Assembly: GCA_002427885.1 (NCBI GenBank)
Contig: DIZI01000030.1
Span: 41,580-105,579, forward strand
Reading direction: 5' to 3'
DNA length: 64,000 nucleotides
Source: Paludibacter sp. UBA6032
GTDB taxonomy: Bacteria; Bacteroidota; Bacteroidia; Bacteroidales; Paludibacteraceae
In this document: piece by piece, positions 9,550 to 19,056 of the stretch
Layout: each line of letters opens with the position of its first letter
How positions within the stretch are numbered: the first letter of the stretch is position 1
The notes under the pieces: model-generated
Databases searched by the model: none
What the model was told of the DNA's origin: nothing
The model's input: the letters and a program-made list of their open reading frames with translations, nothing else
Program-made: the position numbers and the translations under genes

Positions 9550-11145
9550 ATGGCAAATTTAGATTTATCAAAGTATGGTATCTCGGGTAACTTTGAAGTT
9601 ATTCACAATCCATCTTACGAAGTGCTTTTCCAGGCAGAAATTGATCCCAAAAACGAAGGTTTTGAAAAAGGAGTATTAACAACATCAGGTGCAATATCAG
9701 TCGATACAGGTAAATTCACCGGACGTTCTCCTAAAGATAAATTTTTCGTGAAAGATGCAATAACCGATGAGCATTTATGGTGGGATGGAACTATTAACCG
9801 TCCGACTACTTCTGAAGTATTCGATCATTGCAAAGATTTGGTAACAAAACAACTTTCGAGCGCAACAAAATTGTATGTCGTTGATACTTTTTGCGGAACG
9901 AACGAAGATACACGTATGAAGGTGCGTTTTATTATGGAAGTAGCCTGGCAGGCACATTTTGTAACCAATATGTTTATCCGTCCTTCTCATTACGAACTGG
10001 CAAACTACGGCGAACCAGATTTTGTAACATTGAACGGCTCTAAAACATCTAACCCGCAATGGAAAGAACAAGGTTTGAACTCTGAAGTGTTCACTTTATT
10101 CAACCTGACAACCAGAATGCAGGTTATTGGTGGTACCTGGTACGGTGGGGAAATGAAAAAAGGTATTTTTGCTTTGATGAATTACTATTTACCATTAAGA
10201 GGTGTGGCTTCTATGCACTGTTCTGCCAACGTTGGTAAAGACGGAGATGTAGCTATTTTCTTCGGACTTTCCGGAACAGGTAAAACAACTCTTTCAGCCG
10301 ACCCAAAACGTTATTTAATTGGAGATGATGAGCATGGTTGGGATGATAATGGCGTATTTAACTACGAAGGTGGTTGCTATGCGAAAGTTATTGATTTGGA
10401 GCAAGACAAAGAACCTGACATTTGGAGAGCTATCCGCCGCGATTCTTTACTGGAAAACGTAACGGTTAATGCAGATGGAACTCCTGATTATACAGCAGCC
10501 GCTTCAAAAACAGAAAATACACGCGTTTCTTATCCTATTTATTTTATCAATAAAATCGTTTCTCCATCGAGAGCCGGTCATGCTAAAAAAGTTATTTACC
10601 TGTCGGCTGATGCATTCGGTGTATTGCCTCCGGTATCAATTTTGGACGAGAAATCAGCTCAATATCACTTCCTTTCAGGCTTTACATCGAAATTAGCAGG
10701 AACAGAACGTGGTATCACCGAACCGGTTCCTTCATTTTCACCGGCATTTGGTGAAGCATTCCTGACTTTGCACCCAACAATGTATGCAAAAACGTTGATT
10801 GGCAAAGCAAAAGAACACGGAGCAAAAGTTTACCTGGTAAACACCGGATGGAACGGTACTGGCAAACGTATTTCGTTGAAAAATACCCGCGCGATCATCG
10901 ATGCGATTATCGATGGTTCAATTGAAAAAGCAGAAACAATCAAAGTTCCAATTCTAAACCTGGTTGCTCCAAAAACCCTGAATAAAGTAGAAGAAGGCAT
11001 TCTTGATCCACGTGATACGTATACTGATATTGCAGAATGGGAAACCAAGGCAAAATCACTGGCAGCTAAATACATCAAAAACTTCGAACAATACTGTGAC
11101 AATGACGATGCAAAAGCATTGATCCCTTCAGGACCACAGTTGTAG
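9550..11145 (+). CDS. pckA: Phosphoenolpyruvate carboxykinase (ATP)
   Basis: Interconverts oxaloacetate + ATP and PEP + CO2 + ADP in the cytoplasm. In fermentative Bacteroidales it usually runs towards oxaloacetate to feed succinate and propionate production. 531 residues, normal family length. Seen: substrate-binding GRSPKDKF (59-66), P-loop GLSGTGKTT (239-247), kinase-2 region YLIGDDEHGWDD, and the adenine-binding end with NTGWNGTGKRISLKNTRAI. Single-gene unit with its own promoter and terminator. Confidence 0.98.
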   Translation: MANLDLSKYGISGNFEVIHNPSYEVLFQAEIDPKNEGFEKGVLTTSGAISVDTGKFTGRSPKDKFFVKDAITDEHLWWDGTINRPTTSEVFDHCKDLVTKQLSSATKLYVVDTFCGTNEDTRMKVRFIMEVAWQAHFVTNMFIRPSHYELANYGEPDFVTLNGSKTSNPQWKEQGLNSEVFTLFNLTTRMQVIGGTWYGGEMKKGIFALMNYYLPLRGVASMHCSANVGKDGDVAIFFGLSGTGKTTLSADPKRYLIGDDEHGWDDNGVFNYEGGCYAKVIDLEQDKEPDIWRAIRRDSLLENVTVNADGTPDYTAAASKTENTRVSYPIYFINKIVSPSRAGHAKKVIYLSADAFGVLPPVSILDEKSAQYHFLSGFTSKLAGTERGITEPVPSFSPAFGEAFLTLHPTMYAKTLIGKAKEHGAKVYLVNTGWNGTGKRISLKNTRAIIDAIIDGSIEKAETIKVPILNLVAPKTLNKVEEGILDPRDTYTDIAEWETKAKSLAAKYIKNFEQYCDNDDAKALIPSGPQL

Positions 11146-11163
11146 AAGACAATAGAGTCAAGT

Positions 11164-11179
11164 CCCGATAGCTATCGGG
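11164..11179. repeat. REP-like palindrome CCCGATAGCTATCGGG, copy 1
   Basis: Perfect 16-bp palindrome between the pckA stop and its terminator. The same palindrome, exact or nearly so, recurs at 38701, 38747, 41175, about 50015, 52546, 54462, 55475 and 55538, with a half copy near 57496. Confidence 0.85.
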
Positions 11180-11209
11180 ATTAGATTCAAGACTTTAAAT
11201 AAATTAAAT

Positions 11210-11242
11210 GAGCTGTTCGAAATATCGAACAGCTCATTTTTT
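11210..11242. terminator. Terminator of pckA
   Basis: Perfect 11-bp stem GAGCTGTTCGA (11210-11220) with TCGAACAGCTC (11225-11235), loop AATA, then T6. The T tract overlaps the stop codon of the convergent gene. Confidence 0.9.
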
Positions 11243-12695
11243 ACCAGGGAATTGCATCGACCTGTTTATATTCTATTTTTCCGGCTAATCCGAAATATCC
11301 ATTTGTACCATCCAGACCATCCTGACCTTTTGCACCTTTTCTACCTCTTGGATTTCCTTCACCTCCTTCGCCTCCTTCTCCACCGTTTCCACGGCTTCCA
11401 CCTGAACCTCCAAAACCGCCGCTTACATCGATTTTAAACAACTGAAGGTAATTCTTCATAGCAAGAGTATAATTAAAAACCAGATAACCTCCGTTTCCAC
11501 CATTTCCTCCCATTCCACCATAACCACCCGGACCCCCAAAACCACCATCACCGCCACGACGCTGACCTTGTATTTGTCTGGTAATTTCAGTTCTTATTTC
11601 TTTACCTGCCGTATCTTTTTTAACAATAATATCTTTAACTTCATAATAATAAAATTCTCCTTTATAGCCGCTGCCTCCGTTTCCTCCGTTTCCGGCAGAT
11701 CCACCATGTCCACCATTACCTCCTGAAGCATTTAGTCTCATAGAACCGCCATTTGGATTTATCAAAAAATGCTGTGACTGATTTAATGTTAAGTCTTCGG
11801 TATAAACTTTAATCAGATTGCAGTTTAAAATACTATCGTAATATATATCTGTATATATGTCGATATCATGACCATATCCTCCATCATCACCATTTCTTCC
11901 ATCTTCACCGGGATTACCTGATCCACCTGTTGACCCCGGGGAACCACTTGAACCTGAGAATGCCCACATGCCGGAGTTTCCCGGAGCATATAATGAAAAC
12001 TGATCTTTGTAATCCATTACAATTTCGATAAAATCATAGATTTCTTTATCCCTGTTTAATTGAACCAGAATACCGGGATGATGATCAGGATAATCGAAAA
12101 TATTATTACTTATGCTAAACTCACCATTCTTGTAATTGACACCTTTTGCAAGCACTTCATAAGCCGGCATTATCTTTTTTAGTTTGGTTGCTGTCGGGTA
12201 ATTTAAAATTGAATTGTTGTCAAAACAGACTTCCATCCCAAATTTCACTTTCGCACCGGGTACTTTTTTAAAACTATTTGTAGTATAAAGCTTTATCCAC
12301 TTTTCCTTATTCAGCCACAACGTGTCATAAAAGACCTTCTCAGGTTGAGATTTTACGGTGATTTTAAAAGGAATATAATAAACATCGAATGATTTCGATA
12401 AATATAAATGTCTAAGAAAATATTTTGCATCTTCCTGTTCAACTTTAAAATTTGACCAATATAAAGTGCCTTTTAAGAATCCGGTAGTTCGTAAAATCCC
12501 TTTATCTTTGGTAAAAACTACCAATCCGATTTTGTGAGAACTTCCCGGTATTAAAAGCAAAGTATCATAACGGAGACTAATTTTATTAATTTCGATTCCC
12601 TTCAGGCACCTTACCTTTGATTCTTTTGAAAAAGCACTAAAAATAACAGAAAAAAATAAAACCGATATCAGACTGGCAACTTTATAAATTTTCAT
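11241..12695 (-). CDS. Secreted collagen-like glycine-rich protein
   Basis: 484 residues with an N-terminal signal (SVLFFSVIFSAFSK). A non-repetitive beta-rich N-half (about 25-245) follows, then collagen-like Gly-X-Y and Gly-Gly-X tracts in four blocks: GSSGSPGSTGGSGNPGEDG, GGNGGHGGSAGNGG, GGDGGFGGPGGYGGMGG, and GGEGGEGNPRGRKGAKGQDG. Blocks are separated by normal sequence (YYYEVKDIIVKKDTAGKE). There are no cysteine knots or sorting tail. Function is unknown; the architecture suggests an extracellular structural or adhesive protein. The third-position wobble among Gly codons argues for maintained coding. Confidence 0.85.
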   Translation of the reverse strand: MKIYKVASLISVLFFSVIFSAFSKESKVRCLKGIEINKISLRYDTLLLIPGSSHKIGLVVFTKDKGILRTTGFLKGTLYWSNFKVEQEDAKYFLRHLYLSKSFDVYYIPFKITVKSQPEKVFYDTLWLNKEKWIKLYTTNSFKKVPGAKVKFGMEVCFDNNSILNYPTATKLKKIMPAYEVLAKGVNYKNGEFSISNNIFDYPDHHPGILVQLNRDKEIYDFIEIVMDYKDQFSLYAPGNSGMWAFSGSSGSPGSTGGSGNPGEDGRNGDDGGYGHDIDIYTDIYYDSILNCNLIKVYTEDLTLNQSQHFLINPNGGSMRLNASGGNGGHGGSAGNGGNGGSGYKGEFYYYEVKDIIVKKDTAGKEIRTEITRQIQGQRRGGDGGFGGPGGYGGMGGNGGNGGYLVFNYTLAMKNYLQLFKIDVSGGFGGSGGSRGNGGEGGEGGEGNPRGRKGAKGQDGLDGTNGYFGLAGKIEYKQVDAIPW

Positions 12696-12756
12696 AGCTG
12701 TGTTTTTTCTTTAACACTCACATAAATTATGCCAGAATTTAGGCTTTAAATATTAT

Positions 12757-12789
12757 AAAAAAAGCTGTTCGAAAAATATCAGACAGCTC
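12757..12789 (-). terminator. Terminator of the thioredoxin gene
   Basis: Read leftward, AGCTGT ... ACAGCT closes an imperfect hairpin followed by T7, just after the thioredoxin stop. Confidence 0.65.
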
Positions 12790-12818
12790 ATTTATATTTA
12801 AAATTATAAGACTAAGTT

Positions 12819-13118
12819 TTATAAATCTTTCAGTAGAACACTCATTATTTGTTGTTTTGAATGTACACCGGCTTGTTTATGTATCACTTTCCCGTTTTTG
12901 AAAATCATCAAAGTAGGTACACTTTGAATTTGATAACGACTCGCTAAAGTCTGGTTTTGGTCGACATCAATTTTTATTACACGGACACGTTCACCCAGTT
13001 CATCGGCAACTTGTTTTAAAATCGGCGACTGCGTTTTACAGGGTCCACACCATACGGCATGAAAATCGACAATTACAGGCCGGTCTTCATTTACCAGAGT
13101 ATCAAAATTTCCTTTCAT
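12819..13118 (-). CDS. trxA: Thioredoxin
   Basis: Cytoplasmic disulfide reductase of 99 residues, the compact thioredoxin length. The active site is WCGPCK (23-28), with the conserved cis-proline region SVPTLMIFKNGK. No signal peptide. Stands alone with its own terminator. It could be one of several thioredoxins, so the symbol denotes family rather than a proven housekeeping copy. Confidence 0.93.
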   Translation of the reverse strand: MKGNFDTLVNEDRPVIVDFHAVWCGPCKTQSPILKQVADELGERVRVIKIDVDQNQTLASRYQIQSVPTLMIFKNGKVIHKQAGVHSKQQIMSVLLKDL

Positions 13119-13197
13119 TTTTATAACTGCTTTGTTATATAAACATGAATCATCCGGTTTTTGTTTTAAAATATCACTTTAAATTCCATTGTTTAGC

Positions 13198-13205
13198 TAA
13201 CTTTG
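13198..13205 (+). promoter_or_regulatory. Putative promoter box for the 13.4-16.3 kb metal-type locus
   Basis: TAACTTTG matches TAnnTTTG exactly, about 190 bp upstream of the first gene, with no competing gene on this strand. Confidence 0.4.
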
Positions 13206-13397
13206 TCTTGAATATCAATAGTCCTGTAAATTTCTTAAAAAAAAGTTTGATATAAATGACTGAAAAAGTCAATAATTTCCTAAATGATATTGATTAAAAT
13301 AAATTAACAAACTTGGGTAAAACAATTTTCCAGTAGTACTGTTTAGAAACTAAGATTAGCAAACAAATTTTCAGCCCCGGTTTTTAGCCATTTGATA

Positions 13398-13739
13398 ATG
13401 AGTAATATCGCGAAAAATAAAACCCATGCATTTCTGGCACTGTTTTTATCGACAGTATTTTTCAGCACGTTTCTTGTCAAACCGGCTCATATCCTGTTCT
13501 TTCATCATGACCTGGCTGAAAGAGTACCTGTTCAATCCGATCAATCAACACTTTCGAACCCTTCCGATACCAATTGTCCGATTTGCAATTTCGAATTTTG
13601 TTTCTTCATTGCTGACAAACCGGCGGAGTTTGAAAAAGTTCCTGCAATATTTGCCGGACAAAAGACTCCACAAACCTTTGATTGTCTTGCCAGTCAGGCA
13701 TCACACCATTTCCTGCTCCGGGCACCTCCAGTATTTTAA
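13398..13739 (+). CDS. Small exported Cys/His protein upstream of a TonB receptor
   Basis: About 113 residues from the ATG at 13398 (a TTG two codons earlier is less likely). An N-terminal hydrophobic segment (AFLALFLSTVFFSTFL) suggests export. It is followed by HILFFHHDLAER, a paired-cysteine NCPICNFEFC and a C-terminal HHFLLRAPP. The CPIC pair and the ending near RAPP recall DUF2946-type small proteins associated with metal loci, but the match is by eye. It directly precedes a TonB-dependent receptor, so a role in sensing or handling a metal at the envelope is inferred. Confidence 0.65.
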   Translation: MSNIAKNKTHAFLALFLSTVFFSTFLVKPAHILFFHHDLAERVPVQSDQSTLSNPSDTNCPICNFEFCFFIADKPAEFEKVPAIFAGQKTPQTFDCLASQASHHFLLRAPPVF

Positions 13740-13896
13740 ACCTCCTTCAGTTTAATGCAATATTTTATTGCACTTTAAATCGTGACATACGGCGATAATG
13801 CAGGTATGCCCGAATCAATGCAACCCTGTTTATTCCTGAGAATATTCACAGAGTGCTTGTTTTTACATATATTTATAATTTCACAAAACATAAGCA

Positions 13897-16317
13897 ATGA
13901 AAAAAATAATGATACTGCTCATAGTCTTTGCTGTGAGTTCATATATAAAAGCCGACGAAATATCAGTTTCACAAACAGAACTTCAGGGAAAGATAACCGA
14001 TAAAACCGGAGAACCACTTATTGGTGTAAATCTTTATTTCCCCGATTTAAAAACCGGAGCTGTAACAGATGTGAACGGCTTTTACAAAATTGAAAATCTA
14101 CCAAAACATACATTACTGGTTCAGATCAATTCCGTTGGTTACAAAATGATTATTGAAAATATCAATCTGGCTACAACAACTCATAAAGATTATACAATGG
14201 AAGAGTCTGTTACAGAAATAAATGAAGTTGTTATTACAGGACAATCACAATCTTCCAAATTAGAAAAAACACCGACTCCCATTAGCGTTGTCAGTGTAAA
14301 GGAGCTACAACAAAGACCTTCCACGAATCTTATCGACGCCTTAAGTTCTCAACCCGGTGTTTCGCAGATAACCACCGGAAGCGGCATCTCAAAACCGGTT
14401 ATTCGTGGATTGGGGTACAACCGTGTCGTGGTAGTAAACGACGGTGTGCGTCAGGAAGGTCAACAGTGGGGCGATGAACATGGTATTGAAATTGATGAAA
14501 ACGAAGTAAACAAAGTGGAAATTCTGAAAGGTCCGGCCAGCTTACTATACGGTTCGGATGCCATGGCCGGAGTCATCAGTCTGTTTTCGGCACCCATACT
14601 TCCTCAGGGTAAAATGAAATTAAATGTTATGGCAAATTATCAAACCAACAATGGATTAATGGCTTATTCTCTCGATTATGCCGGTCATAAAAAACTATTT
14701 GTCTGGGATTTACGCTACAGTAATAAACAAGCTCATGCTTATCAAAACAGCCGTGATGGTTTCGTTTACAATTCCGGATTCAGCGAAAATGCGCTTTCGG
14801 CATTATTGGGAATAAGCAACTGGTGGGGATATTCTCATTTGACCCTAAGCACTTATCATCTCACACCCGGAATTGTGGAAGGAAACCGCGATAGTTTGAC
14901 GGGACAATTTGTAAAACCGGTTATTTCCAGCGACGGAACCGAAGGCGTAGCGCTTGCAAGCCGCAATGATTTTATGTCGTACACCCACCAAATGCCCTAC
15001 CAACAGGTAAATCATTACAAAGCAGTCTGGAATAATAATATTCTGATAGGCGATGGAATTTTGAATGCCACGATTGGTTACCAACAGAATCGTCGTCAGG
15101 AATTCGCCGACGTCCTTCATCCCAATGCGTATGGGCTGTATTTTCAGCTTCATACGGTTAACTACGATTTACATTACCAATTACCTGAAATGAAAGGCTA
15201 TAATGTCACATTTGGAGTGAATGGAATGGCTCAGAATTCCTTGAATTTAGGAACCGAATTTCTGGTTCCGGAATATCATTTATTTGATATGGGTGGATTT
15301 GTTGTTGCAAAAAAGAATTTCGGGAAACTGGATGTAAGTGGTGGATTAAGGCTTGACAACCGGTCAGAAACAGGCACTGCGCTTTATCTGAATTCGTCTG
15401 AAGAAAAAACCACCGCTTCGGACCCAACTGCCACGGAACGTTTCAAAGCATTTTCGAGCGATTTTAAAGGAGTTAGTGGAAGCCTTGGGGCAACTTATCA
15501 GTTAAACGATAATTGGGTCACTAAACTGAATCTATCCCGTGGGTTTCGCGCTCCGAATATAAGTGAATTAGCATCAAACGGTGTTCACGAAGGAACAATC
15601 CGTTATGAAATCGGAAATACGGATTTAAAACCGGAAAATAGCTTTCAATTGGATTATGAGCTGGGATTTAATACCAAACATGTTAGTTCAAAATTGAATT
15701 TGTTTGCCAACACCATTAATAATTTTATATTTTCTCATAAAATAAACAGTGTAAATGGAGGAGACTCCATTCAAAGTGATTTGCCTTGTTACAAATTTGA
15801 TTCCGGCAATGCTCAGCTAATGGGTGGTGAGTTTTATATAGATATTCATCCTCATCCGTTGGACTGGTTGCATTTCGAGAACAGTTTATCCTATGTTCAT
15901 TCTCAGCTTTTAAATCAACCCGATTCTACCCGTTATTTGCCCTTTACTCCTGCCACCAAATGGATTTCGGACATTCGGATTGACATAAAACATCTGAGTT
16001 CAGCACTTAACAACGCTTATTTCTCATTCGGTATCGAACATGATTTTAAACAAACAAATATCTATTCGGCCTACAATACAGAAACTGTAACCGATGGATA
16101 TACGCTTCTTAACGCGGGTTTAGGGACAGATGTGATGTGGAAAAAGCACACTTTGTTTTCACTTTATGTAAGTGGGACAAATCTTGCCGATATTGATTAT
16201 CAGAGTCATTTAAGCAGGTTAAAATATGCCCCTGAGAATTATGCAACCGGAAAAACGGGCGTTTATAATATGGGAAGAAATGTTAGTTTGAAACTGATTG
16301 TTCCTGTAGATTTATAG
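13897..16317 (+). CDS. TonB-dependent outer membrane receptor (siderophore/metal type)
   Basis: 806 residues: signal peptide 1-19, carboxypeptidase-regulatory-like domain about 29-105 (LQGKITDKTGEPLIGVNLYFP), TonB-box-like EINEVVITGQ, plug (IDALSSQPGVSQ; KPVIRGLGYNRVVVVNDGVRQEG; VEILKGPASLLYGSDAMAGVI) and a barrel ending in an aromatic-spaced strand. It is much shorter than SusC and lacks a SusD partner, so it is of the ferric/metal or cobalamin type. It sits 157 bp after the Cys/His small protein. His-rich loops (HEGTIRYE, DIHPHPLDWLHFE) would suit a metal ligand, but the substrate is unproven. Confidence 0.92.
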   Translation: MKKIMILLIVFAVSSYIKADEISVSQTELQGKITDKTGEPLIGVNLYFPDLKTGAVTDVNGFYKIENLPKHTLLVQINSVGYKMIIENINLATTTHKDYTMEESVTEINEVVITGQSQSSKLEKTPTPISVVSVKELQQRPSTNLIDALSSQPGVSQITTGSGISKPVIRGLGYNRVVVVNDGVRQEGQQWGDEHGIEIDENEVNKVEILKGPASLLYGSDAMAGVISLFSAPILPQGKMKLNVMANYQTNNGLMAYSLDYAGHKKLFVWDLRYSNKQAHAYQNSRDGFVYNSGFSENALSALLGISNWWGYSHLTLSTYHLTPGIVEGNRDSLTGQFVKPVISSDGTEGVALASRNDFMSYTHQMPYQQVNHYKAVWNNNILIGDGILNATIGYQQNRRQEFADVLHPNAYGLYFQLHTVNYDLHYQLPEMKGYNVTFGVNGMAQNSLNLGTEFLVPEYHLFDMGGFVVAKKNFGKLDVSGGLRLDNRSETGTALYLNSSEEKTTASDPTATERFKAFSSDFKGVSGSLGATYQLNDNWVTKLNLSRGFRAPNISELASNGVHEGTIRYEIGNTDLKPENSFQLDYELGFNTKHVSSKLNLFANTINNFIFSHKINSVNGGDSIQSDLPCYKFDSGNAQLMGGEFYIDIHPHPLDWLHFENSLSYVHSQLLNQPDSTRYLPFTPATKWISDIRIDIKHLSSALNNAYFSFGIEHDFKQTNIYSAYNTETVTDGYTLLNAGLGTDVMWKKHTLFSLYVSGTNLADIDYQSHLSRLKYAPENYATGKTGVYNMGRNVSLKLIVPVDL

Positions 16318-16342
16318 ACTGACTAATCTGATTATAATATTC

Positions 16343-16380
16343 AAAGACCTCACTAAAAAATTTCATAGTGAGGTCTTTTA
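16343..16380. terminator. Bidirectional terminator after the TonB receptor
   Basis: Stem AAAGACCTCACTA with TAGTGAGGTCTTT, then TTA. It serves the rightward receptor gene and the leftward operon ending at 16401. Confidence 0.8.
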
Positions 16381-16400
16381 TTGAGATTGATGAATAGAAA

Positions 16401-18095
16401 TTACTTTTCTCTAGCCCATGGCCAGGCTACAATTCCGCCTTCAAGCACTTTTACATTTGTATATCCGTTTGCCTGAAGAATCAGTGCTGCTTCGTAGCCT
16501 CTTAATGATATTTTACACCAGGTGATTATTTCCGTATTTTTATCGGCAGGTATTTCATCCAAGCGCTTACGAAGTTGCCCCAGAGGAATCAGTTTTTCAC
16601 CTAGTCCCATGCGCATTTGTTCATATTCGTCGGGATTACGGACATCCAATAATAACATGGGATCTTTTACTTTCAGTTTTTCTTTAAATTCTTCTGCCGA
16701 AATACCGGTAAAGAGCCCTTTCAGTTTGTTTTGCATCACATGAGCCGTGGCAATACTGTGATCAATGGCCAGTGAATAAGGTGGAGCGTAAGGAAGATCG
16801 GCGGTTGCCATATCATCCACGGTAAGATTTCCTTTTATAGCCATGGCCCAAATAGCCACTTGTTTACTTACGTCACCCGGTCCTAAAACCTGAGCACCCA
16901 ATATTAAGCCGGTCAGTTTATCCACAATTAATTTGGTAATTAATAATTTACCCTGCATAAATCCGGGTTTATCAAGGCTGGCATTGACTACTGTTTCGAG
17001 ATCGGTATAACCCAACTTTATTGCGTTATGTTCAGACAATCCGGTAGATCCCACACCATAATCGAACACTTTACAGATACCCGTCTGAATGGTTCCGGGG
17101 AATTTAGCCACATTACCTGAAATAAGATTTTCACCAACAACACGCCCCTGCAAATTCGCCAAATCACCATAAGGTGCATGTACCGGCAGGTCCGTAATAA
17201 GATTCGGAATCTCAATACAATCACCTACTGCATAAATATCGGCATCGGAGGTTTGCATAAACTCATCCACAACAATTCCTCCGGTTTCTCCTAATTTTAA
17301 ACCTGCATCTTTCGCTAATCTGCTGTTTGGGCTTACACCAATGGCTACCACTGCCAGTTCACAAGGAATTTCAGTACCATCCAGTAATTTTACAGCTTTT
17401 AATTTACCATTTTCACCTAAAAAGGCAGATACACCATTTTGTAAAATGACATTGGCTTTCGTCTGAACATATTTTTCAACTAACCGGGCCATATGTTTGT
17501 CGAGAAAGGTAAGCAATTGCGGCAATAATTCAATAAGCGTGATTTCAATTCCAGCCAGATTTAACGCTTCAACGGTTTCAATTCCAATTAAACCTCCACC
17601 AATTACGACGGCTTTTTTAATTTTACCTTCATCTCTGACTTTACGCAGGTAATCGGCATCCGATAAAGATTGTAAAGAAGTAATCCCTTCTAATTCGATA
17701 CCCGGAACCGGAGGTTTCCGTGGAGAAGCCCCGGTTGCAATAACCAGTTTATCATATTCGGCCGTTCCTCTTTCACCCGTTTGTAAATCTCTAAATTCAA
17801 TACGTTTATTTTTTCTGTCAAGAATGGTTACTTCTGTAAGTACTTTGGTATTAATTTTCTTTGCATTCCAGAAGAATTTTGAATCGCGTACCACACCGGT
17901 TGGAGAACACAACAGTTGATTACGATCGTCAAAAAAACCTCCAATGTAATAGGGATAACCACACGAAGCCATCGAAAGATCCGAAGCTTTCTGATAAATT
18001 GTAATTTCAGCATTTTCGTCCATCCGCCTTGCTTTCGATGCTGTTTTAGGACCGGCCGCCGAACCACCAATGATAATAATTCTTGTTGGATTCAT
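16401..18095 (-). CDS. CoA-disulfide reductase-like flavoprotein with C-terminal rhodanese
   Basis: Pyridine-nucleotide-disulfide oxidoreductase of the NADH oxidase/CoA-disulfide reductase group, 564 residues. FAD-binding GGSAAG (10-15), single redox cysteine Cys45 in SMASCGYPYY, second dinucleotide motif VVIGGGLIGIETVEAL near 167, FAD motif IYAVGDC, and a C-terminal dimerisation domain. A rhodanese domain (about 460-564) follows, with DVRNPDEYE and active-site Cys in WCKISLRGY. Family knowledge: such fusions reduce CoA disulfides, CoA persulfides or polysulfide with NAD(P)H. Last gene of the DUF134 operon, 60 bp after its neighbour. Confidence 0.9.
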   Translation of the reverse strand: MNPTRIIIIGGSAAGPKTASKARRMDENAEITIYQKASDLSMASCGYPYYIGGFFDDRNQLLCSPTGVVRDSKFFWNAKKINTKVLTEVTILDRKNKRIEFRDLQTGERGTAEYDKLVIATGASPRKPPVPGIELEGITSLQSLSDADYLRKVRDEGKIKKAVVIGGGLIGIETVEALNLAGIEITLIELLPQLLTFLDKHMARLVEKYVQTKANVILQNGVSAFLGENGKLKAVKLLDGTEIPCELAVVAIGVSPNSRLAKDAGLKLGETGGIVVDEFMQTSDADIYAVGDCIEIPNLITDLPVHAPYGDLANLQGRVVGENLISGNVAKFPGTIQTGICKVFDYGVGSTGLSEHNAIKLGYTDLETVVNASLDKPGFMQGKLLITKLIVDKLTGLILGAQVLGPGDVSKQVAIWAMAIKGNLTVDDMATADLPYAPPYSLAIDHSIATAHVMQNKLKGLFTGISAEEFKEKLKVKDPMLLLDVRNPDEYEQMRMGLGEKLIPLGQLRKRLDEIPADKNTEIITWCKISLRGYEAALILQANGYTNVKVLEGGIVAWPWAREK

Positions 18096-18155
18096 AATAT
18101 ATTAGTTTTAAAGTTCTTGTAGCGTTAAATTCTATATATAATAAAAATAAATAAC

Positions 18156-18614
18156 TTAGAGTATTTCCTTTCCAACAATTTCAGCGGCAATAGTAACACA
18201 TCGCAAGCAAGGACGTGATTTATAATATGCTTCATTGCGTTCCGATGATTCGGGATTTTGCGGTTCTTGTTTTAGTTTTAATAAATCGGCACAAATATAT
18301 GAGCCCATTATTGCTTTGAATTCATATGCAGTATGTTGCACGGCTTTGTAGTTTGTATTTTTTGCTGCCTTATCTTTTGTATCGGTAAATGGATAATGCA
18401 ATCCCAACACTAAAAACATACCCGAAACAGCTCCGCACACTTCACGTAGCCGTCCCATTCCACCGCCAAAAGAAGTTGCCAGTTTGGCAGCTGTTTCTTC
18501 TTCAATTCCGTATAAATCAGAATAGGCCATAAGAACAGACTGTGCACAATTATAACCTTGTTCAAAGTAATTAACAGCAAGAATCGTTCTCTTTTCTATC
18601 TCAACTTCGTTCAT
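18156..18614 (-). CDS. C_GCAxxG_C_C family redox protein
   Basis: 152 residues with the family cysteine pattern: YNCAQSVLMAYS, then FGGGMGRLREVCGAVSG, then paired cysteines in CLRCV near the C-terminus, plus an extra Cys in YICADLL. Members are presumed iron-sulfur or redox proteins of anaerobes; biochemical role is not established. Sits between the thioesterase (12 bp) and the CoA-disulfide-reductase-like gene. Confidence 0.88.
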   Translation of the reverse strand: MNEVEIEKRTILAVNYFEQGYNCAQSVLMAYSDLYGIEEETAAKLATSFGGGMGRLREVCGAVSGMFLVLGLHYPFTDTKDKAAKNTNYKAVQHTAYEFKAIMGSYICADLLKLKQEPQNPESSERNEAYYKSRPCLRCVTIAAEIVGKEIL

Positions 18615-18626
18615 TTCTAATTCTTA

Positions 18627-19043
18627 TTAATGTGAATCGTTTTTGTGCAACTCAATCGCTTTCAATAAAAAATCAGGCGGAGCGCAAGGTTTCCAGTTGG
18701 TTGTACCCACAAAAGCAATTTCAGTTTCGGCTTCGTTAATCAGTTCGTTTTTGTCGTTATAAAGGTAATAAGAAAACCACACACGTACACCTTTTAATGC
18801 AGTTAATTTTGTTTTTACCGTCAAAAGTTCATCATAACGGGTCGTTTTGATAAATTTAAAATTCATTTTTATAACCGGACACATCACTCCTGCTTCTTCG
18901 ATTGAATTGTAAGGCGCACCAATACTACGAAACAATTCCCAGCGGGCAGCTTCATAGTATTTTACATAATTGGCATGATGCATCGTTCCCATTTTATCTG
19001 TATCGGGATAGCTTACTCTGAATTTAAAATCGTGTTCAATCAT
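18627..19043 (-). CDS. Hot-dog fold acyl-CoA thioesterase (4HBT/YbgC family)
   Basis: 138 residues from the ATG at 19043, which avoids overlap with the NifX-like gene; an upstream in-frame start at 19118 would overlap it by 62 bp. Family motif YPDTDKMGTMHHANYVKYYEAARWE with the catalytic Asp of the 4HBT family, and a central RYDELLTVKTKLTALKG strand. It would hydrolyse a short acyl-CoA thioester in the cytoplasm. Spacing of 13 bp places it in the operon, where its link to the redox neighbours is unexplained. Confidence 0.88.
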   Translation of the reverse strand: MIEHDFKFRVSYPDTDKMGTMHHANYVKYYEAARWELFRSIGAPYNSIEEAGVMCPVIKMNFKFIKTTRYDELLTVKTKLTALKGVRVWFSYYLYNDKNELINEAETEIAFVGTTNWKPCAPPDFLLKAIELHKNDSH

Positions 19044-19056
19044 ATTTGTACACTTA

